Shown here piece by piece: positions 50,300 through 63,553 of a stretch of DNA of 64,000 nt (the first letter of the stretch is position 1; each line of letters starts with the position of its first letter). The DNA is from Pristionchus mayeri (lineage: Eukaryota; Nematoda; Chromadorea; Rhabditida; Neodiplogasteridae), in contig BTRK01000005.1 of the NCBI GenBank assembly GCA_036245805.1, positions 20,250,984 to 20,314,983 on the forward strand, given 5' to 3'. A program made the position numbers and the translations under genes. The notes beneath the pieces were generated by a model. That model did not search any database, had not been told where the DNA came from, and was given only the letters and a program-made list of their open reading frames with translations.

Positions 50300-51586
50300 C
50301 TACATGAAGTCATCGTAGTCATCGTGCCTTCCTCCTCCTCCCTCGTAATCATCGTACATCGATCCTCCTCCCGACTTTCCTCCCTTCAGCGTCGGCTTCG
50401 CCTTACCTACAATTTCAAATCTAATAAAAGGCGCCAAACGAACGAAGTAAGTATTCGGTAGCGACGGCATTCCCTCTGGCAGGTATTACGGATATTCAAT
50501 CGTTCTCGCTATTCACACCATTTCAAAATGTTAGACAATCAATAGCTTGATAATCGATATCTCTCGACCACAGTCCCCTTACCCTTGGCGGCACCCTTGG
50601 CTCCTCCTGCAGTCTTCTTCTCCTTGTCTGCTGCAGTCTTCTTATCGTCTGCGATAGTCTTCAGCAGATTGCTCATCTTCCGAATTTCGTTTGCGTCCAC
50701 TGTAAATAGCAGAGTTCACTTAATAAATAAATCAACAAAGACGTCAGCAAAGACACTCGCATGCAATATTGGACCAGGTTCAATGGCATATTTCGAATAA
50801 ATGTTCGGATTAATAACTTCTCCCAAATGACTCACAGGGGGCAGCGATGGTGGAAAGGAACTTGGAGAGGAAGTCTCCGTAGTGGCCTGCTTTGTAACGA
50901 GTGGCGAAGAACTTCCCTGCCTGCAATCACACTTCATTCTAGGAGGAAGAATGATGGGAGTGCTCACCTTCTCTCCCCACTCCTCGAATTCCTCCTTCGT
51001 CATCACTTTGTCCCATGAATAGTGGTCCTCGTCGTCGTCTCCTCCTCCTCCAATAACATCACTCAGTGCAATATATTATCTCTACCGTATGCAATCATCA
51101 TCCATCTACCGTAATCGTACCGAATAGTTCCCTTGCGAATGACAGATCATTCCTTCGTTGAATCTCTTCCCTCTCTTTGGGAGTCAATTCACGTCCAAGA
51201 TCTTCCATGTTGAACGCCTGCAACTTCATTTTTTAATGTACCCAGACCTCCAACCTCATCAACTGAGAACATCAACCGCAATCCAACCATCCTCACAAAC
51301 GACATACTTTTTCCTTCTGCATGTACTTCGGCTTCGGCTTGCCGGGTCCCTTGGGCACCTGAATTCACTCTATGAAGATCGTTCCCCAACCAGAACCCCC
51401 CCCCCCCTCCCCCTCTCTCTCTCACCTCAACTTCGGGTGCGACGTCTTCGACTGCTGGGGGAGGGGCGAGGTTCTGCACCTCGGGCTCGAAGTCATCGTC
51501 ATCTGCAATATTCTTCGCATTATTATACCCTTCTATTAATGTTTGGAAGGAATTGATAAAGACAAATACTCACCCCAGTCAGACAT
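50300..51586 (-). CDS. EIF3J: eIF3 subunit J
   Basis: Eight exons (51586-51574, 51502-51426, 51358-51308, 51217-51121, 51047-50968, 50920-50836, 50699-50583, 50406-50300) encode 208 aa. The first coding exon has only 13 nt (MSDW plus one base). The protein starts with the acidic MSDWDDDDFEP of eIF3j. A basic KVPKGPGKPKPKYMQKEK segment and LTPKEREEIQRRNDLSFAREL follow. The C-terminus is GGGGRHDDYDDFM. eIF3j binds the 40S decoding centre and tunes mRNA entry. An AATAAA signal (minus strand, about 50072-50067) lies about 110 bp before the KDM1A ATG, which is operon-like spacing. Confidence 0.95.
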
Positions 51587-51921
51587 TCTTACGAGTCACC
51601 AGCAATCCTCCTCAGATGAGCTACAATAAGAAATTGTGAATGGGGGGCGATACACAAGGTCATGTATCACGAGGGTAGATTCAACCCCTTTCGAAGCATA
51701 TTCATCTTCACGAAAAATGGAGAAATATTTTTATACTCATAGACGTCAGAGTAAATAAATGGCTAACGAGTTGTAAGCTGCTCGCGACATGGGGTAGAGA
51801 AGCACTAGTAAACATGCACCTACCTCGTATTCTATTCTGTTTCTAATCGACTAATCTTAGGAAGGTACAACCGTTCTAATGGGCGAAAACAGAAAGTTCG
51901 GCAAGCAAAAAAGTGTCGGAT

Positions 51922-54112
51922 TCACTCCATGAACTGATGGTTGAAGGAGTCTCTCGTAGTCTGTAGATACAAAGGAGACTTGGATGACTGGGCCGCGAAC
52001 TGTGCGAGTGGATCAGAGGCAGACAGTTCCCCGAAGGTCGGGTACTGAGTCGGATTGCGGGGAGGAGATGATACCTCAAAGGGGACATCTCCTATACCAC
52101 AATTAGAAATTTCTTTGGGAGAGAAAGAGTCCGAAAATGTCGCAGAAACTAACATTGGGAGCTGGTGCAGGAATGGCATTGTGAATGGGAGAAAGCGGGC
52201 GTTCGTTCATCAGAGGGGGCGTTACATCTCCTCTCCTCAGAGGGGGAGTCACATCCCCAGCCCTCCCTCCGATGGCCCTTCTCATCCCCTCACTGCCTCT
52301 CTCGAAGCACGCACGGATCACTTGATGGAGACAAGACTGAAATCCATCCATCACAACTACTCTCATTCCTACATCAGATGGATCTGGATTGAGAGTGTAA
52401 TCTCTGACCTGCAGTCCGTACTCGAGCAGAACTGCTCCCACTCCTGCGTACAACGCCCACCATCCCTCCTGCAATCATTCCTTTCTTTCTCGGTTCAGTA
52501 TTCATGCAGCGAATTTCGCAAAATGAACATTCGGTAGAACTGACAGTCTGGATGATGCTCTTGAAGCAGTGGAAGAATCCATCGTACTTGATCTTCATCG
52601 AGATAGTCATTATTCCCGTATCCATGTTATCGATCAATGTGCGAGTGCCTGCAGAGAAAGAGTCAAGTACTTAGACCATATTTGCGATTAAAAGTTACCT
52701 TGTACGTACAACCTGTGGAGGACAGTCTCGAAGGGGAAGAGGATGAGATCAGTGAGAACAGTCGAAGTCATCGTAGCGAACAGATGGGGAATCAACTCGT
52801 GCAGCTTAGTCTTTTCCGAAGGAGATTTACGATTCTCAATTCACACAATACAACGGTTCCAAATGAGAAAGAAGATATTTATAGAGACTTACTATGTAAT
52901 CTCTTGCGATTCGATGAAGTTTAGAGTAGAGAGCTGCATGGATGACATAGTGAGAAGTGTGGAAGAATACAGTAGGGAGAGCGAGATGGAAGAGCGAGAA
53001 CTTCCGAGAGTGATCACGGGGACCGAAGAAGAGATACCTACAACGAAGCAATTGGCTTTGATCGAAGAATGTTGAATTGAACTAGTTACTTCATTCGATC
53101 GAATCCCTTAGTGACGACCTCCATCAATCGATTATCGTCCGCAGCCACTAGTCCCTTCCCACTCTGAGAAGATACAATCAGCCGTGTACAATAAATAAAA
53201 ACATACCCGAATAGTTTCGATGAACGAAGAGATGTAGAAAGGAGTCATGAGCAAGTACGTCGACCTTCAAATACAACAAATTATAGCATCCCCAAATAAA
53301 TTAACGGTTTGAACATAACTAACTTACGCTTTGAGGAGAATGTGTTTCCAGTATTTCGAAGTGCTTCCATTCTCGACAAAAGTACGAGGAAGACCGAAGA
53401 GATCAGAGATGACAACTTCAGTTACAGATGATAGTCCCCAGACTACTCCACTTCCTATCGATCCGCGCCAAAGTGTTGAGACACCCTATATAAAATAATA
53501 ATTAAATTATTCTAAGGATCTTATGGCTTGAAGCAACTTACATGCTGGGATATCATGTTACATGTTACAGGGACGAGTGTGAATGGCGTCAAATGGAGAG
53601 ATCGTGCATTTTGATGCACCTGACAATCTCGTTAAAGTATTTGTCCATTCAATGAGCACCGGTTCGAAAGCGTAGATCTCGTAAAACCCAATTAATTCAC
53701 CTGGCATTGTCGCCTGATAACACCGCAGGGGTGCACGATTGCCAATTTCGTCACCATCCTAGAGAAAAACTAATGTATTTCCAATTAATCAATTTAACGA
53801 CTGCATGTTTATAAAATGCTTACTGTGAGACCCCCAGCAGCAGTCCTGCGAGAGGATCCTCATTGTTGGCGGGACCGAGAGGAGGGGAAGGATTGGCGTA
53901 CTGCGCTGAAGGATTTGAAGATCCCGGGCCGAGAAGGTCACCAGCCACTGGAATGAAATTTGATTACTGCAGAATTTCAAAGAGGTATACACAATCAGCA
54001 ATGATAAGAAAAGCTGACTTCCATGCGGCTCGTAGAGTAGATCCCGCCGTCTTTGTTGTGGAGATGTGTTGTTGAAATTTGGTAATTTCGATCGATTTGT
54101 TATAAACGACAT
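51922..54112 (-). CDS. SLC25A46: SLC25A46-like mitochondrial outer membrane carrier
   Basis: Coding blocks run from an ATG at 54112 (first exon MSFITNRSKLPNFNN) through DPLAGLLLGVSQ, LAIVHPCGVIRRQCQVHQN and STLWRGSIGSGVVWGLSSV. Then come ILLKATTYLLMTPFYISSF, a second half with DLILFPFETVLHRLYVQG, TRTLIDNMDTGIM and EGWWALYAGVGAVLLEYG, and a stop at 51922. SLC25A46/Ugo1 is a degenerate carrier of the outer membrane that controls mitochondrial dynamics and lipid flow. The carrier signature PX(D/E)XX(K/R) is reduced to PFETVLHR in repeat 2, as in this subfamily. Internal exon boundaries are approximate. Confidence 0.88.
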
Positions 54113-54383
54113 TCCTGAAAATGCGATATCTACAGCAGTGACTAAATGCGTGCACCTATCAAGTATAAATGCTCAGAAGATTGATCAATATTTTAAAAAG
54201 AAACTGAAAATCTTGCGAACAATGGTGTGCACATGTGCGAATTTCTACTGTAAGGTTTCGCAATTTTCAGACAATGACAGTAGTCATGTTAAACCACTAG
54301 TTATTAGCGATTACTGACGGTACAATGTTTATCGATTGGTTTTTGCCCACCCATGCTTTATTTCTAATTTTTTCAGACCCAGA
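54113..54383. promoter_or_regulatory. Divergent promoter region (SLC25A46 / FIG4)
   Basis: This 271-bp spacer separates two divergent ATGs. A strong acceptor-like AATTTTTTCAG ends 7 bp upstream of the FIG4 ATG. That position is typical for a spliced-leader site. Confidence 0.5.
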
Positions 54384-57300
54384 ATGCCGGGCAGGGTTCG
54401 GCGGATAACAGTGTATGAAACCCCCCAGCGCTTTTATTTATCGGGCTCTGATAACTCCGGAACAAGATACAATTTGCTCAAAATCGATCGTTTGGACAGT
54501 AAAGTGAGCTGAAGTACTTATTCACCGTAGGAGTAGTAATCTCTCTTAAGGCACTACTCACTGGTGAGCCCGAGAATGACTATTCAAAATCCGATATAAT
54601 GCAGATTTTGTCGACAGTTAGTGAAGGGAGTTCAAGTGAGTGGTAGGTCAGTGTTCCTTCCAATCTGTTCTCATCCAGTCGTGTGTAAATCCTCTGGGAG
54701 TGGAGGCAAGAAGGGTCGACCGAATGGGGGATTGCGCGAGCGAGTGTACAATGCCTTCGGAGTACTCGGAGTAGTCAGATTCACTGAGGGCTACTACCTC
54801 ATTGTACGTAGATCTCTTGACTCGAAGATGACGACTGTCTGCAGGTGATCACGAAGGCGACGGTAATCGCCACCTTCGGATACCACACCATCTACAAGAT
54901 AGCTGAAGTGGCATTGATGTCTCTGGCAAGTGACGACCACGTCCCTTCTGCTGATGAACAGAGATATCTCAAACAGTTCCAGGTAGGATCAGATCCATTC
55001 AATTGGTCCAACTGACTCATTCAGTCGGTGGATCTCTCCACTGATTTCTACTTCTCGTATACATACGATCTTTCTCGGAGTTTGCAAGAGAACGCTCTGA
55101 ACACGAACTGGGACAACGAAGGAGACCGAACAATTAAGGCTGATTCCAAGTGAGATTATCCCACTCATCCATTCCATGAGCTCCCTTGGAGATTCATCTG
55201 GAACAAGTTCCTTCTCGAACCTCTCCGCAATAATCTTGTATCCGAACGATGGTTTGTCGAATGCGTACATGGATTCGTGAGTCCGTTGCTTTCGATTGGG
55301 ATCATGCATTGATCACACCGTTCAGGACAACAAATAATCGATCTGCCATGCTCTAAGTTCTCCCTAATACTGATTGGAAGGAGGAGCAGTGATTACGCTG
55401 GGACGAGATTCCTCAAGAGAGGAGCTAATCTCAAAGGTATGAGATAGTTAGAGTATAAGTGACTTGATTCTCCCTTCAGGAGACGTGGCTAACGATGTGG
55501 AGACGGAACAGATCGTGTGGGATATGAAGAGTGCTGCATCGATAGCCAAGGGGAGATACTCTGCATTCGTGCAGAGGAGGGGATCCGTATGTTGCCCCTC
55601 TTTCCCTTACTTGTTGTCTTATTTCGAATGAAGTAGAGAGGGGTACGGCATAAGTCTATGTATCTCATATGGGTATCTCTCAGGTTCCTCTCCGATGGTC
55701 TCAAGATCCATCGACCAGGGGAGTAGTGGGCAAACCACTCATTCTCATTGGCATTCACGAACCACACGCTCAGACTGCTGGAGCTCATTTCGCGTGGGAA
55801 GACTGAGGAGAGAGAGAGTACGGTAGTGGGTTGCAGAGATCTGAAGAGGAAGTACGGAGATCCGATTGTTGTGATGAATCTAGTGAAGAAGAGAGAGAAG
55901 AGAAGAGGAGATGAGAACCTCCTCCATCAACAGTTCATCAAGGTGATCCTCCACCATTTGATCTTTGATCTCTTCTCATTGCAGGCTGTTCGTTATCTCA
56001 ACCAATTCCTTCCCCTTCCTAAACGGATCTGCTACATCTCCTTCGACGTTGCCAGATGCAACAAGTCCTCGTCCACCACTTCCAATGTCATCACCAAACT
56101 GGAGGAATTGGGGGAGAAGATCATCTGCAAGAGTGGATGGTTCCAGGTTAGAGACCGCCCCCCCCCCCACTCCCTCACCCTCTCTCTCTCTCTAGTCCTT
56201 CCCTCTACCGTACTCTCGATCACGCTGGTCTCACGGGTCGTTCTCTTCCTTCTCTCCTTCCCTCTCTCCGTGTGGTCGATTCCTCATCCAGAAGGGAGTC
56301 TGTAGAACCAATTGTGTCGATTGTCTCGATAGAACGAATGTCGCCCAGTTCGGAATCGGTCAGTCAGTCCCTCTTCTCTTTCCCCATTGTACCACTTGGT
56401 GGATATTGTAGGCAAGGTGGCTCTGGCCTTCCAATTGTGTGCCTTCGGGGTACTCGATGAACCCAAGATCGAGTTGAGTTCGGAGGTTTGTTTCACTTTC
56501 TTCTTATTTCTATTCAACTTCATAGTCTCTGCTAGGTTGCTCACGGGGTTGAGTATCTTGGAGAAATCAAGAACGGGAATAGCTTTATTTTTCCTCCCTT
56601 CTTAAGATCTCTCGAGTGTACGAGGATCTTCTGGACGAGCATGGAGACACGATGGCATGGCAGTATGCAGGCAGTCAATTGGTCCACTCTGTCAAGCACT
56701 ACAAGAAGATGGCCGCTTTCCAGGTACTCCCCCCCCCCCTCCCCCCCCCCCCCCCCCTCTAGTGAGGAATGGTGTTGCAGGAACGGAGTCGAGACATCAT
56801 CCAGAATCTCTCTCGATACTACAGCAACACCTTCTCGGACTACGACAAACAAGCGGCACTCAATCTCTTCTTGGGAGTCTACAGGTGGATACAATCATCT
56901 CCCATCTCATTCGTTCGTGTTGCAGACCTCAGATCTCGAATCTCCATCTATGGGATCTCCCTTCTGATTTCTATCTTCACTTCAAACCAACACAGAAGGT
57001 ATCTCACAATCTCCCTTGAATTCCCCTCTTTCCTTGGCTAGGTGAGGAAGGATTACTGTCTGTGGTGGACGAGTGAGCAGGAGGACGAGGAGATGATGGA
57101 GGGAGATTTTGTGCTGGTAGATCACCAGAAGGAGAACAGTCAGTCCATCCACTCTCCCACTATCAATCCAAACACTCTCCATCTAAGGTCGATCCGTGTC
57201 AAGTGACTACCGAGTCGTTCGCATCGCCACGGACGACGACTTCAGAGAGTTCTACCGTACATTCGAGATGACGTCACTAGATCTGAGGTACTGTATGTTC

Positions 57301-58160
57301 AAGGAGTAGATGGAGTGAGTGATTACAGACTGAAACAGCTAGCAGGGATGGAGTGCAAGACAGTTCACGTGGCGGGAGTCAATGAAGAACCACCCAGTGG
57401 ACAACTGATGAAACTGTTCAAGTCGGTGGGATCATCTAGGGAAGAGCACACATGATCTTTGATCTTGAGGACACGAAACCAATGAGCAAGAAGAAGAAGG
57501 CGGATATGTCGGATGATGAGGATGAAGACGGAGAAGAGACGAGGGATGACACGGTAGGCAGTCAGGAAAGAAGTAGGGAGGATTACTAACTGCAGATCGT
57601 CCAAATGGAGGATGCATACGAGAAAGTGATAGAACCGAAACCCGAAGAGACTGTCTTCCCGCAGAGTACTGTATACCAGTACGGTATGTTTACGGTAATA
57701 TTGATTCATTGAGAATGATCAATCGTAGTTCCCCTTTCCCTCGGGATGAAGTCTCCATTGGAAAGGTATGGATTCAACGAGCGATCGGGACCTTCCCCTG
57801 CATCTCTCAAATTGTATGAGAACTATGCAGCAGCCTCCTCCATCAATTCGAATCCCGAGGTAGATGGGGAACCAATGAGTAAGGCAAAGTCTCGATCTCA
57901 GGACTGGAGTAAACTGAAGCCGAAGGATCTGCTGGAGAAGTTCAAGGAGACGAGTCGAATCACGGACAAGATGACGATCTTCACAGCTGATAACATCCAC
58001 CACGTGAGTCCCCCTTCCCTCCCTTCTACTCCTCTCCCTACAGACGGAGATCCCTTCCGTCTCCGATCGCTGCTATCGATTCTACGCCGACTCGTGCTCC
58101 CTCGATCACAAGTTGTCTGCAGTGGACAGGGAGAGCTTCGCTGCCTATGCTGCTCATTGA
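54384..58160 (+). CDS. FIG4: FIG4 / SAC3 phosphoinositide 5-phosphatase
   Basis: About twenty exons, most joined in phase, run from ATG 54384 to TGA 58160. The N-terminus ([17 protein letters not shown], then [12 protein letters not shown]) and the Sac domain ([52 protein letters not shown]) match FIG4. The catalytic CX5R loop is [15 protein letters not shown]. Further family blocks are [36 protein letters not shown] and [16 protein letters not shown]4 works with PIKfyve and VAC14 on endosomes in PI(3,5)P2 turnover. The exon ending at 55280 needs a weak gtccgt donor to keep the frame. C-terminal exons after 57300 are less certain. AATAAA at 58266. Confidence 0.93.
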
Positions 58161-58383
58161 TCCCCCCGTACAGGTAATCGAAGTAGTAACTTATTCGGTC
58201 CATCACATATCAATGTATCATGCAATTGTATTCTTCATTGTTGCACATTGAACATGTAACAGAGTAATAAAGATTATCTTCTAATTTGGGTTATAATTTG
58301 TATATTTAGCAATTAATAACAGGTACGAGTGGAGATCGTATTGGGACTACTTTTGGGTCTGGGAGGGTAAACTGGGGAATTAG

Positions 58384-60881
58384 TTAGTTGTTATCCAGAA
58401 TATTCCTCGTATCGACCCACTTCTCCATTGGATCCCTCCATTTGCTGCAGTGAATCATTGAGGGTCGAATCAATTTGAACTCACGTCTCTAATGGCGATG
58501 TCCCTCTTGAGTGCGTTTACCAGAAAAGAACAAATACTGGTTGGTTCTGGACGAAACCTTTCAATACCTCATGGAGAAGCATGGCATTCTGTTCATTCAG
58601 TTGCTTCACGGACCTCGTTAGATGGACGTTTTCGAACTGAATGCACTACGAGTTAAAGGAATACAGAAGAAGAACCTTGAGAGTCTTCCTATTCTTCTCG
58701 ACGGTATTGAAGGCGCACTTGATGTTGTTTCGGTCCATCATCAGAGAGACGTACTAGGGATACGGTAAGTAGAAAAGGCCGTTTGATTATCTACCTTATT
58801 ATGGATCTTCGACAAATTTTTGACTGCTAATACATTCTCGGCTCTCAATTTCTGGATGGTTCCCACATCTTGTGCATGAGTCGACTCGAGCATTGCCAAT
58901 TGCTGCAATTATATCTCTTCATTCCTCACACCTACCGTATCCTTCTACCGCAGCAATCTCCGGACTGATTACTGTATCTCCACTTGCAGTTTCCATGATG
59001 TCAACAGTGTCGTCGGTCTGAGTGGATGACTCAGTAGTGAACACGGGTTGTTTCCCATCGTGAATCTCGATCTGAAGCAGACTCCTTCCTTCCCTCACTC
59101 TTCCCATTCCTTGCCTCTTCTTCTGTTTCGCCCTCCTCTTCTTCGATATCCTCCATCACCACCACTTCATTCCCCATTGATTCTGATTTTATCGATGATT
59201 GATTCTGCAGAAAAACGAATGCTTACCGTTCACATTCGCAAGTTCTGCTTCTTCTTCGTTCTTTTCAGTCGGTAGATCATTCTTCTTTGTCTCCTTCTCT
59301 GATATTTCCACACATCCTTCCTTTGCCTCTGGCTCTTTCTGGTCTCTTCTCAAATATAATGGTCATTTCAATCGTCTAATCTTCCTTCACTACCCCTTCT
59401 TCGATGCTCGCTTTCTCTTCATCCCCATCCTATCAACCTTGCCTTTTTTCGTATCTGAATATACTACAGTGCACAATAGTATCTGCCGTACTCACGATGG
59501 ACGATTTTGTCTCCGCATAATACGAACCCTTTCGGGATGCCGAATCCCTCCGGATTCACTTTGTTCGCCTTCACGGCTGCAATCAAGATTAAGATTGATA
59601 TAAGGACTCTAGAGAGGGGGACTACCACAGTAGAAATTGAGCTCGTCCCTTCCTTTCGCAACAGCATTCTGCATATTGAATCCCTCCTCCATCCTCATCT
59701 TCTTCGCATCGGGAAGAGAGTGTGAAGAGGGAGATACTGTAGGCGACGAGAGGCATATCTCTGCACTCCCACCCAAACCATCCGAATCATGGACTACCTC
59801 AAACGGGCGATTGTTCAGGCTACTACTCATTCTCAGTCTCACTTCTTCCTTCGATGCTACAGTTCTCGGGAGGTCTCCATCGGATTGTCTGATCGAGAGA
59901 TTCCGATTCACTGACTCATCCCACTTCTTGTGTCTCCAGTTGTAGGCGGATACTATAGAGAATAGATCACTCCCCCCCCTTCTCTCTCTTCTCACCTCTA
60001 GCTGCTCCCTTGTTACCGAGTAAAAAGTCCTTGAACTGTCTGCCCACAGGGCGATGAGACTGGACGCTACGGGATACAGTAGGCTGAACAGGCTGATTGC
60101 GAGGATCTTGACTGGAAAGGAAGGAGATTGCGGTAGAGTGAATAGTTGATACCGTGTGAAGTATCCAAGAATGGCAAGATTAGCTCGTTTGCAAAGAAAA
60201 GCAGTGCTCTCTTCTCTCGATTTCTTCGAATGGATTCCATTGGCGACTCTTCTCAACTCCATCATGCTTCTCCTAATCGATCCTGCACAGGTTGATTAGC
60301 CCACCGTACCCGGATAATTCGTACCGAGATTAGTCATTAGTTTCTCCATGTTATTGATCCGATCGTATTCTCCGAGTGTCTCCAGCACAGACGAACGGAA
60401 TTCCACTATCTGAGAAATCGATAAGTCGAATAAATCAAAGAATGTTACCTCTTCTCCAGATAGATCGAATAACTCGAGAAGAGTGAGATTGGTGATGGTT
60501 GGAACGGACCTGAAAAAAAGATTCCGTTATTGGTAGATGATTGTTCGGAAGAGCTAGTGGTTGAAGGGAGAGGAGACTCACTTTGTCTCGTATCTTTCTC
60601 TCTTGGGAGCGAGAGAGGGGAGACTCTTCGCGAGGTCTTCTCTACTCTTGCAGTATTCCTTGCTGCACACTTCAAATGTCGTCGGCATCAGTCGCTCTGC
60701 ATCCAATTTGCCACTTAATCACTACGTTATCGATCTACTTTGCGGAGAGTTCGTGATGAGTACTACTGTAGCATCGATGAATCGATTCCATTCAAACTAA
60801 CTCTGGCGTAAGTGGGAAATTAGCCCAATCGGGAACATCGTGAGTGTCCGTCGGTGAACTCGAACCAGCTGGACTATCCAT
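58384..60881 (-). CDS. Coiled-coil membrane protein, unrecognised
   Basis: Minus-strand coding blocks start near an ATG at 60881 (MDSPAGSSSPTDTHDVPDW). They continue with MPTTFEVCSKEYCKSRED, SVPTITNLTLLELFDLSGEE and VEFRSSVLETLGEYDRIN. A basic segment with one hydrophobic stretch follows (VKILAISLFSLLYPVASSL), then a Ser-rich region and acidic/Thr-rich blocks. The end is a coiled coil (QLAMLESTHAQDVGTIQK, MDRNNIKCAFNTVEKNRK, VHLTRSVKQLNEQNAM) with a stop at 58384. I do not recognise the family. The single TM plus coiled coil would suit a tether or nuclear-envelope/Golgi protein, but this is a guess. Confidence 0.5.
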
Positions 60882-60989
60882 TAACGCTGCCTCAAAGCAT
60901 AACCAGTAAAGTGTAAACAGTATGAGTAAATCCGCGCTGGCACCTGGAACCCCTAACAACGGATTAACGGACACCAGCAATAGTACGTA

Positions 60990-63380
60990 GGGATTTTATT
61001 AGAAATAATCTATAAATTAATAATCATCTATAAATTAATAATCAATAAAGTAAGAGGTAAAAATAATAAAGAAATAACGCAAAATTCGTGGTGTGTATGC
61101 TTTTAAGTAGTTGTGTGGCGCGCACACCACACACAACGAGATGCACCCCAATGTCATGAATTTGTCACTTTCCGGGATCAAGAAATCTTCCGAATTTAAT
61201 GTGTATCAAAGCATTATTGGGAATCAGTGAATGAAATAGTGCTTCTAAAAAAATACGAATTTTCCTGATTAATGTCAAAGATTTCGTGAATTGCATCTTA
61301 CAATCTTACAATTTGTTACAGTAATCTATTTTACCATAATTTCTTTGATTATGTCTTCAGTATTAACAAATATGAAAAAAATAATATCATTGTGTATTTT
61401 TGAATGATGGTTTTAGTACTTAGGAAGCGATTAAAATACGAAATATTATGCACAATCATCAATACCTTTCTATAAGAGCCGTATGGCAGGGATCGGCATC
61501 TTTGATCTCTGCTTCATAGCGGGATCTAACTTCTCCTTCTCGTGTTTGTATTACTGTTAGTTGGGAATGAGTGATAGATATGTGATGGGCGGATCGACTC
61601 GAAGAACAGAGAGATGGGAGGGGGAATACTCCAATGGGTACTCAACTGCTCCTCTAGTACCTTTTGATCGTCTTTTGCCCATTTGATCAAGGGAAGTGAA
61701 CAGCCATTCAATTGCTGTCTCAAACCGAAACGAGAGGGAGGGGGCATAGATTGAGAGGGGGGGGAGGAGCGGGTGTGGTCATAATTGAGTACTATGTTAC
61801 ACTTCTCCATTACATGTTAATCCCCCGTCTTATAACTGGTTATCATTGATCTGTCTTTTGTGAAAGTCGTGTCACTTGGTTCACTCCCTCCCTCCCTCCC
61901 TCCCTCACCCTCTCCGTCTCCTCTCCTCCACCTTCTCTCTCCTCTCCTCCCCCTTCTGTCTCCCTCCTCCCATCTTCTCCCCTCATCCTTCTCAATTTGC
62001 TCTACAAACTCATCCGCTTGTGCCACAGAATCTTCTCTTGTACATTGTCTACTCGTTAACCTTTTCCCTCTCTCCTCCATCCCTATCCCATCCATCCCTC
62101 ATCTTTCCCCCTTCGCACTTTCTCTCCTATCACTGCTTCATTCAATCTCAACACCCTTTTCTCACATGTTGCGCGCCTTACATCAGAACCAATCGAGTTA
62201 CTTCATAAATCGATTCCTTGCCTCCTACCGTATTCCTACCGTAATCTCAGGTGATTCCCCTTTGATGGGGAATCATTGTCTATCTTCGCCGTCTCCTCAA
62301 TCGACGAAGACTCATTCGGCCACTCTCCTCGACCGTCTCTTCGCGAAGACTCGTCTAGATCACAATGCCCTGGCACAGACCGTACCTCCCCCCGTCAGTT
62401 ACCGTATCTTTATCTTATCGATTTCCCTCTAAAATCACTGAAAACACGATAGGGTTTGTTTGAGGGGAGGCTTAGTGAAGAAGAATGAGTGAGTGATTGG
62501 ATCTCCATCTGATCCAGCTATTCCATTCCATTTGTTGTGAGAGAAGGGGTGACGTAGGAATGGAGGGATGTCAGAGGATCGACGGATCCCCCTTCTGTTG
62601 ACACCTCAAGCGAGTACTTTGGTTGGAAGGATGAGTAGATCTGTGAGTGGGAAAATGCACAGTGTCTCACTTGGAAGGAGAAGGAATGGAAAGAAGTGGC
62701 AGAGGGGTCATTTACTACCTCTCTCCTCTCGACCAATCCTTTCGAATCCCTCTCCAGATGTCTACTATCTTCCCATCCATTCTCCTTCCATTCCCTCTTT
62801 TTGTTGACGAACCCTCGCGAGAAGATGAATGGTTAAATGTAAAGTAATACTCACGAAAGAAAGTAGTTCCTTCTCCCTCTCGAGAAGGGGAAGGGGAGGG
62901 ATTAGAATAGACTCTTCCTATGGTCATTCCTCCTCTCTCTCTCTCTCTGCAGTCGCCCCTCCTGCTTTCTCTTTCTCGTGAGTTTCATCTTGTGATTCAT
63001 TCACTTATGATAGGAGTAGACACTTCTCAAGCTGCTCTGTGTAATGTGGCAAGGAAGAGCAACTGTCTAAGAGAGGAAGAGACATGAGCCCCCCCCCCTT
63101 GAGTCCCGTCCATCCACCACAATCACCGGAGATTAATTGGCTTTTGAGAGCTGCCTTCACTGCGATAAATAATGGGTATTCCCTCAGAAGCATGGACAAT
63201 AGGGGAATGAAACAGATGAGATGTACCCCTCCACCCTCCCCTCCCTTCCTCCACCCTCAACCCCACTGCCCCTCCCCTCCCAAACGACCTCTTGTGGTTA
63301 GAGTAGATGGGGAAAGAGGCAAAAACAGCCAGTGAGTGAAGGTTAGGAGAGGAAATTGAACTGCGCCTCATGTTGTGAGT
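60990..63380. other. Gene-poor stretch: AT-rich then pyrimidine-rich
   Basis: 60990-61500 is AT-rich with a short direct repeat (ATCTATAAATTAATA twice at about 61005-61045). 61860-63250 is largely CT-rich low-complexity DNA. One block, 62251-62381, is preceded by TAATCTCAG and followed by GTACCT, and stays open with normal composition (GDSPLMGNHC, LLDRLFAKTRLDHN). It could be an upstream exon of the kinase at 63554 or of another gene. I see nothing else. Confidence 0.35.
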
Positions 63381-63384
63381 GAGA

Positions 63385-63550
63385 GATCAAAGATCATTCA
63401 GGTTGGGTCAGAGATCAAAAATCGTTCAGGTGGGGGAGAGATCAAAGATCATTCAGATTGGGAGGAGATATCATAGATCATTGAGGTGGGGGGAGAGAGA
63501 TCAAAGATCATTCATGCGGGGGGAAGATCAAAGCCATTCAGGTTGGGGGA
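63385..63550 (+). repeat. Tandem repeat of about 28-33 bp next to kinase start
   Basis: Five or six units of the type GAGATCAAAGATCATTCAGG followed by TTGGGG/TGGGGG spacers run up to the base before the first kinase ATG. Units differ by point changes and G-run length. Confidence 0.85.
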
Positions 63551-63553
63551 GAG

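Noticed and set aside
61860..62432. 190-aa Ser/Pro/Leu-rich ORF
   Set aside because: It derives from CTCC repeats. Only 62251-62381 has normal composition and splice-like edges.
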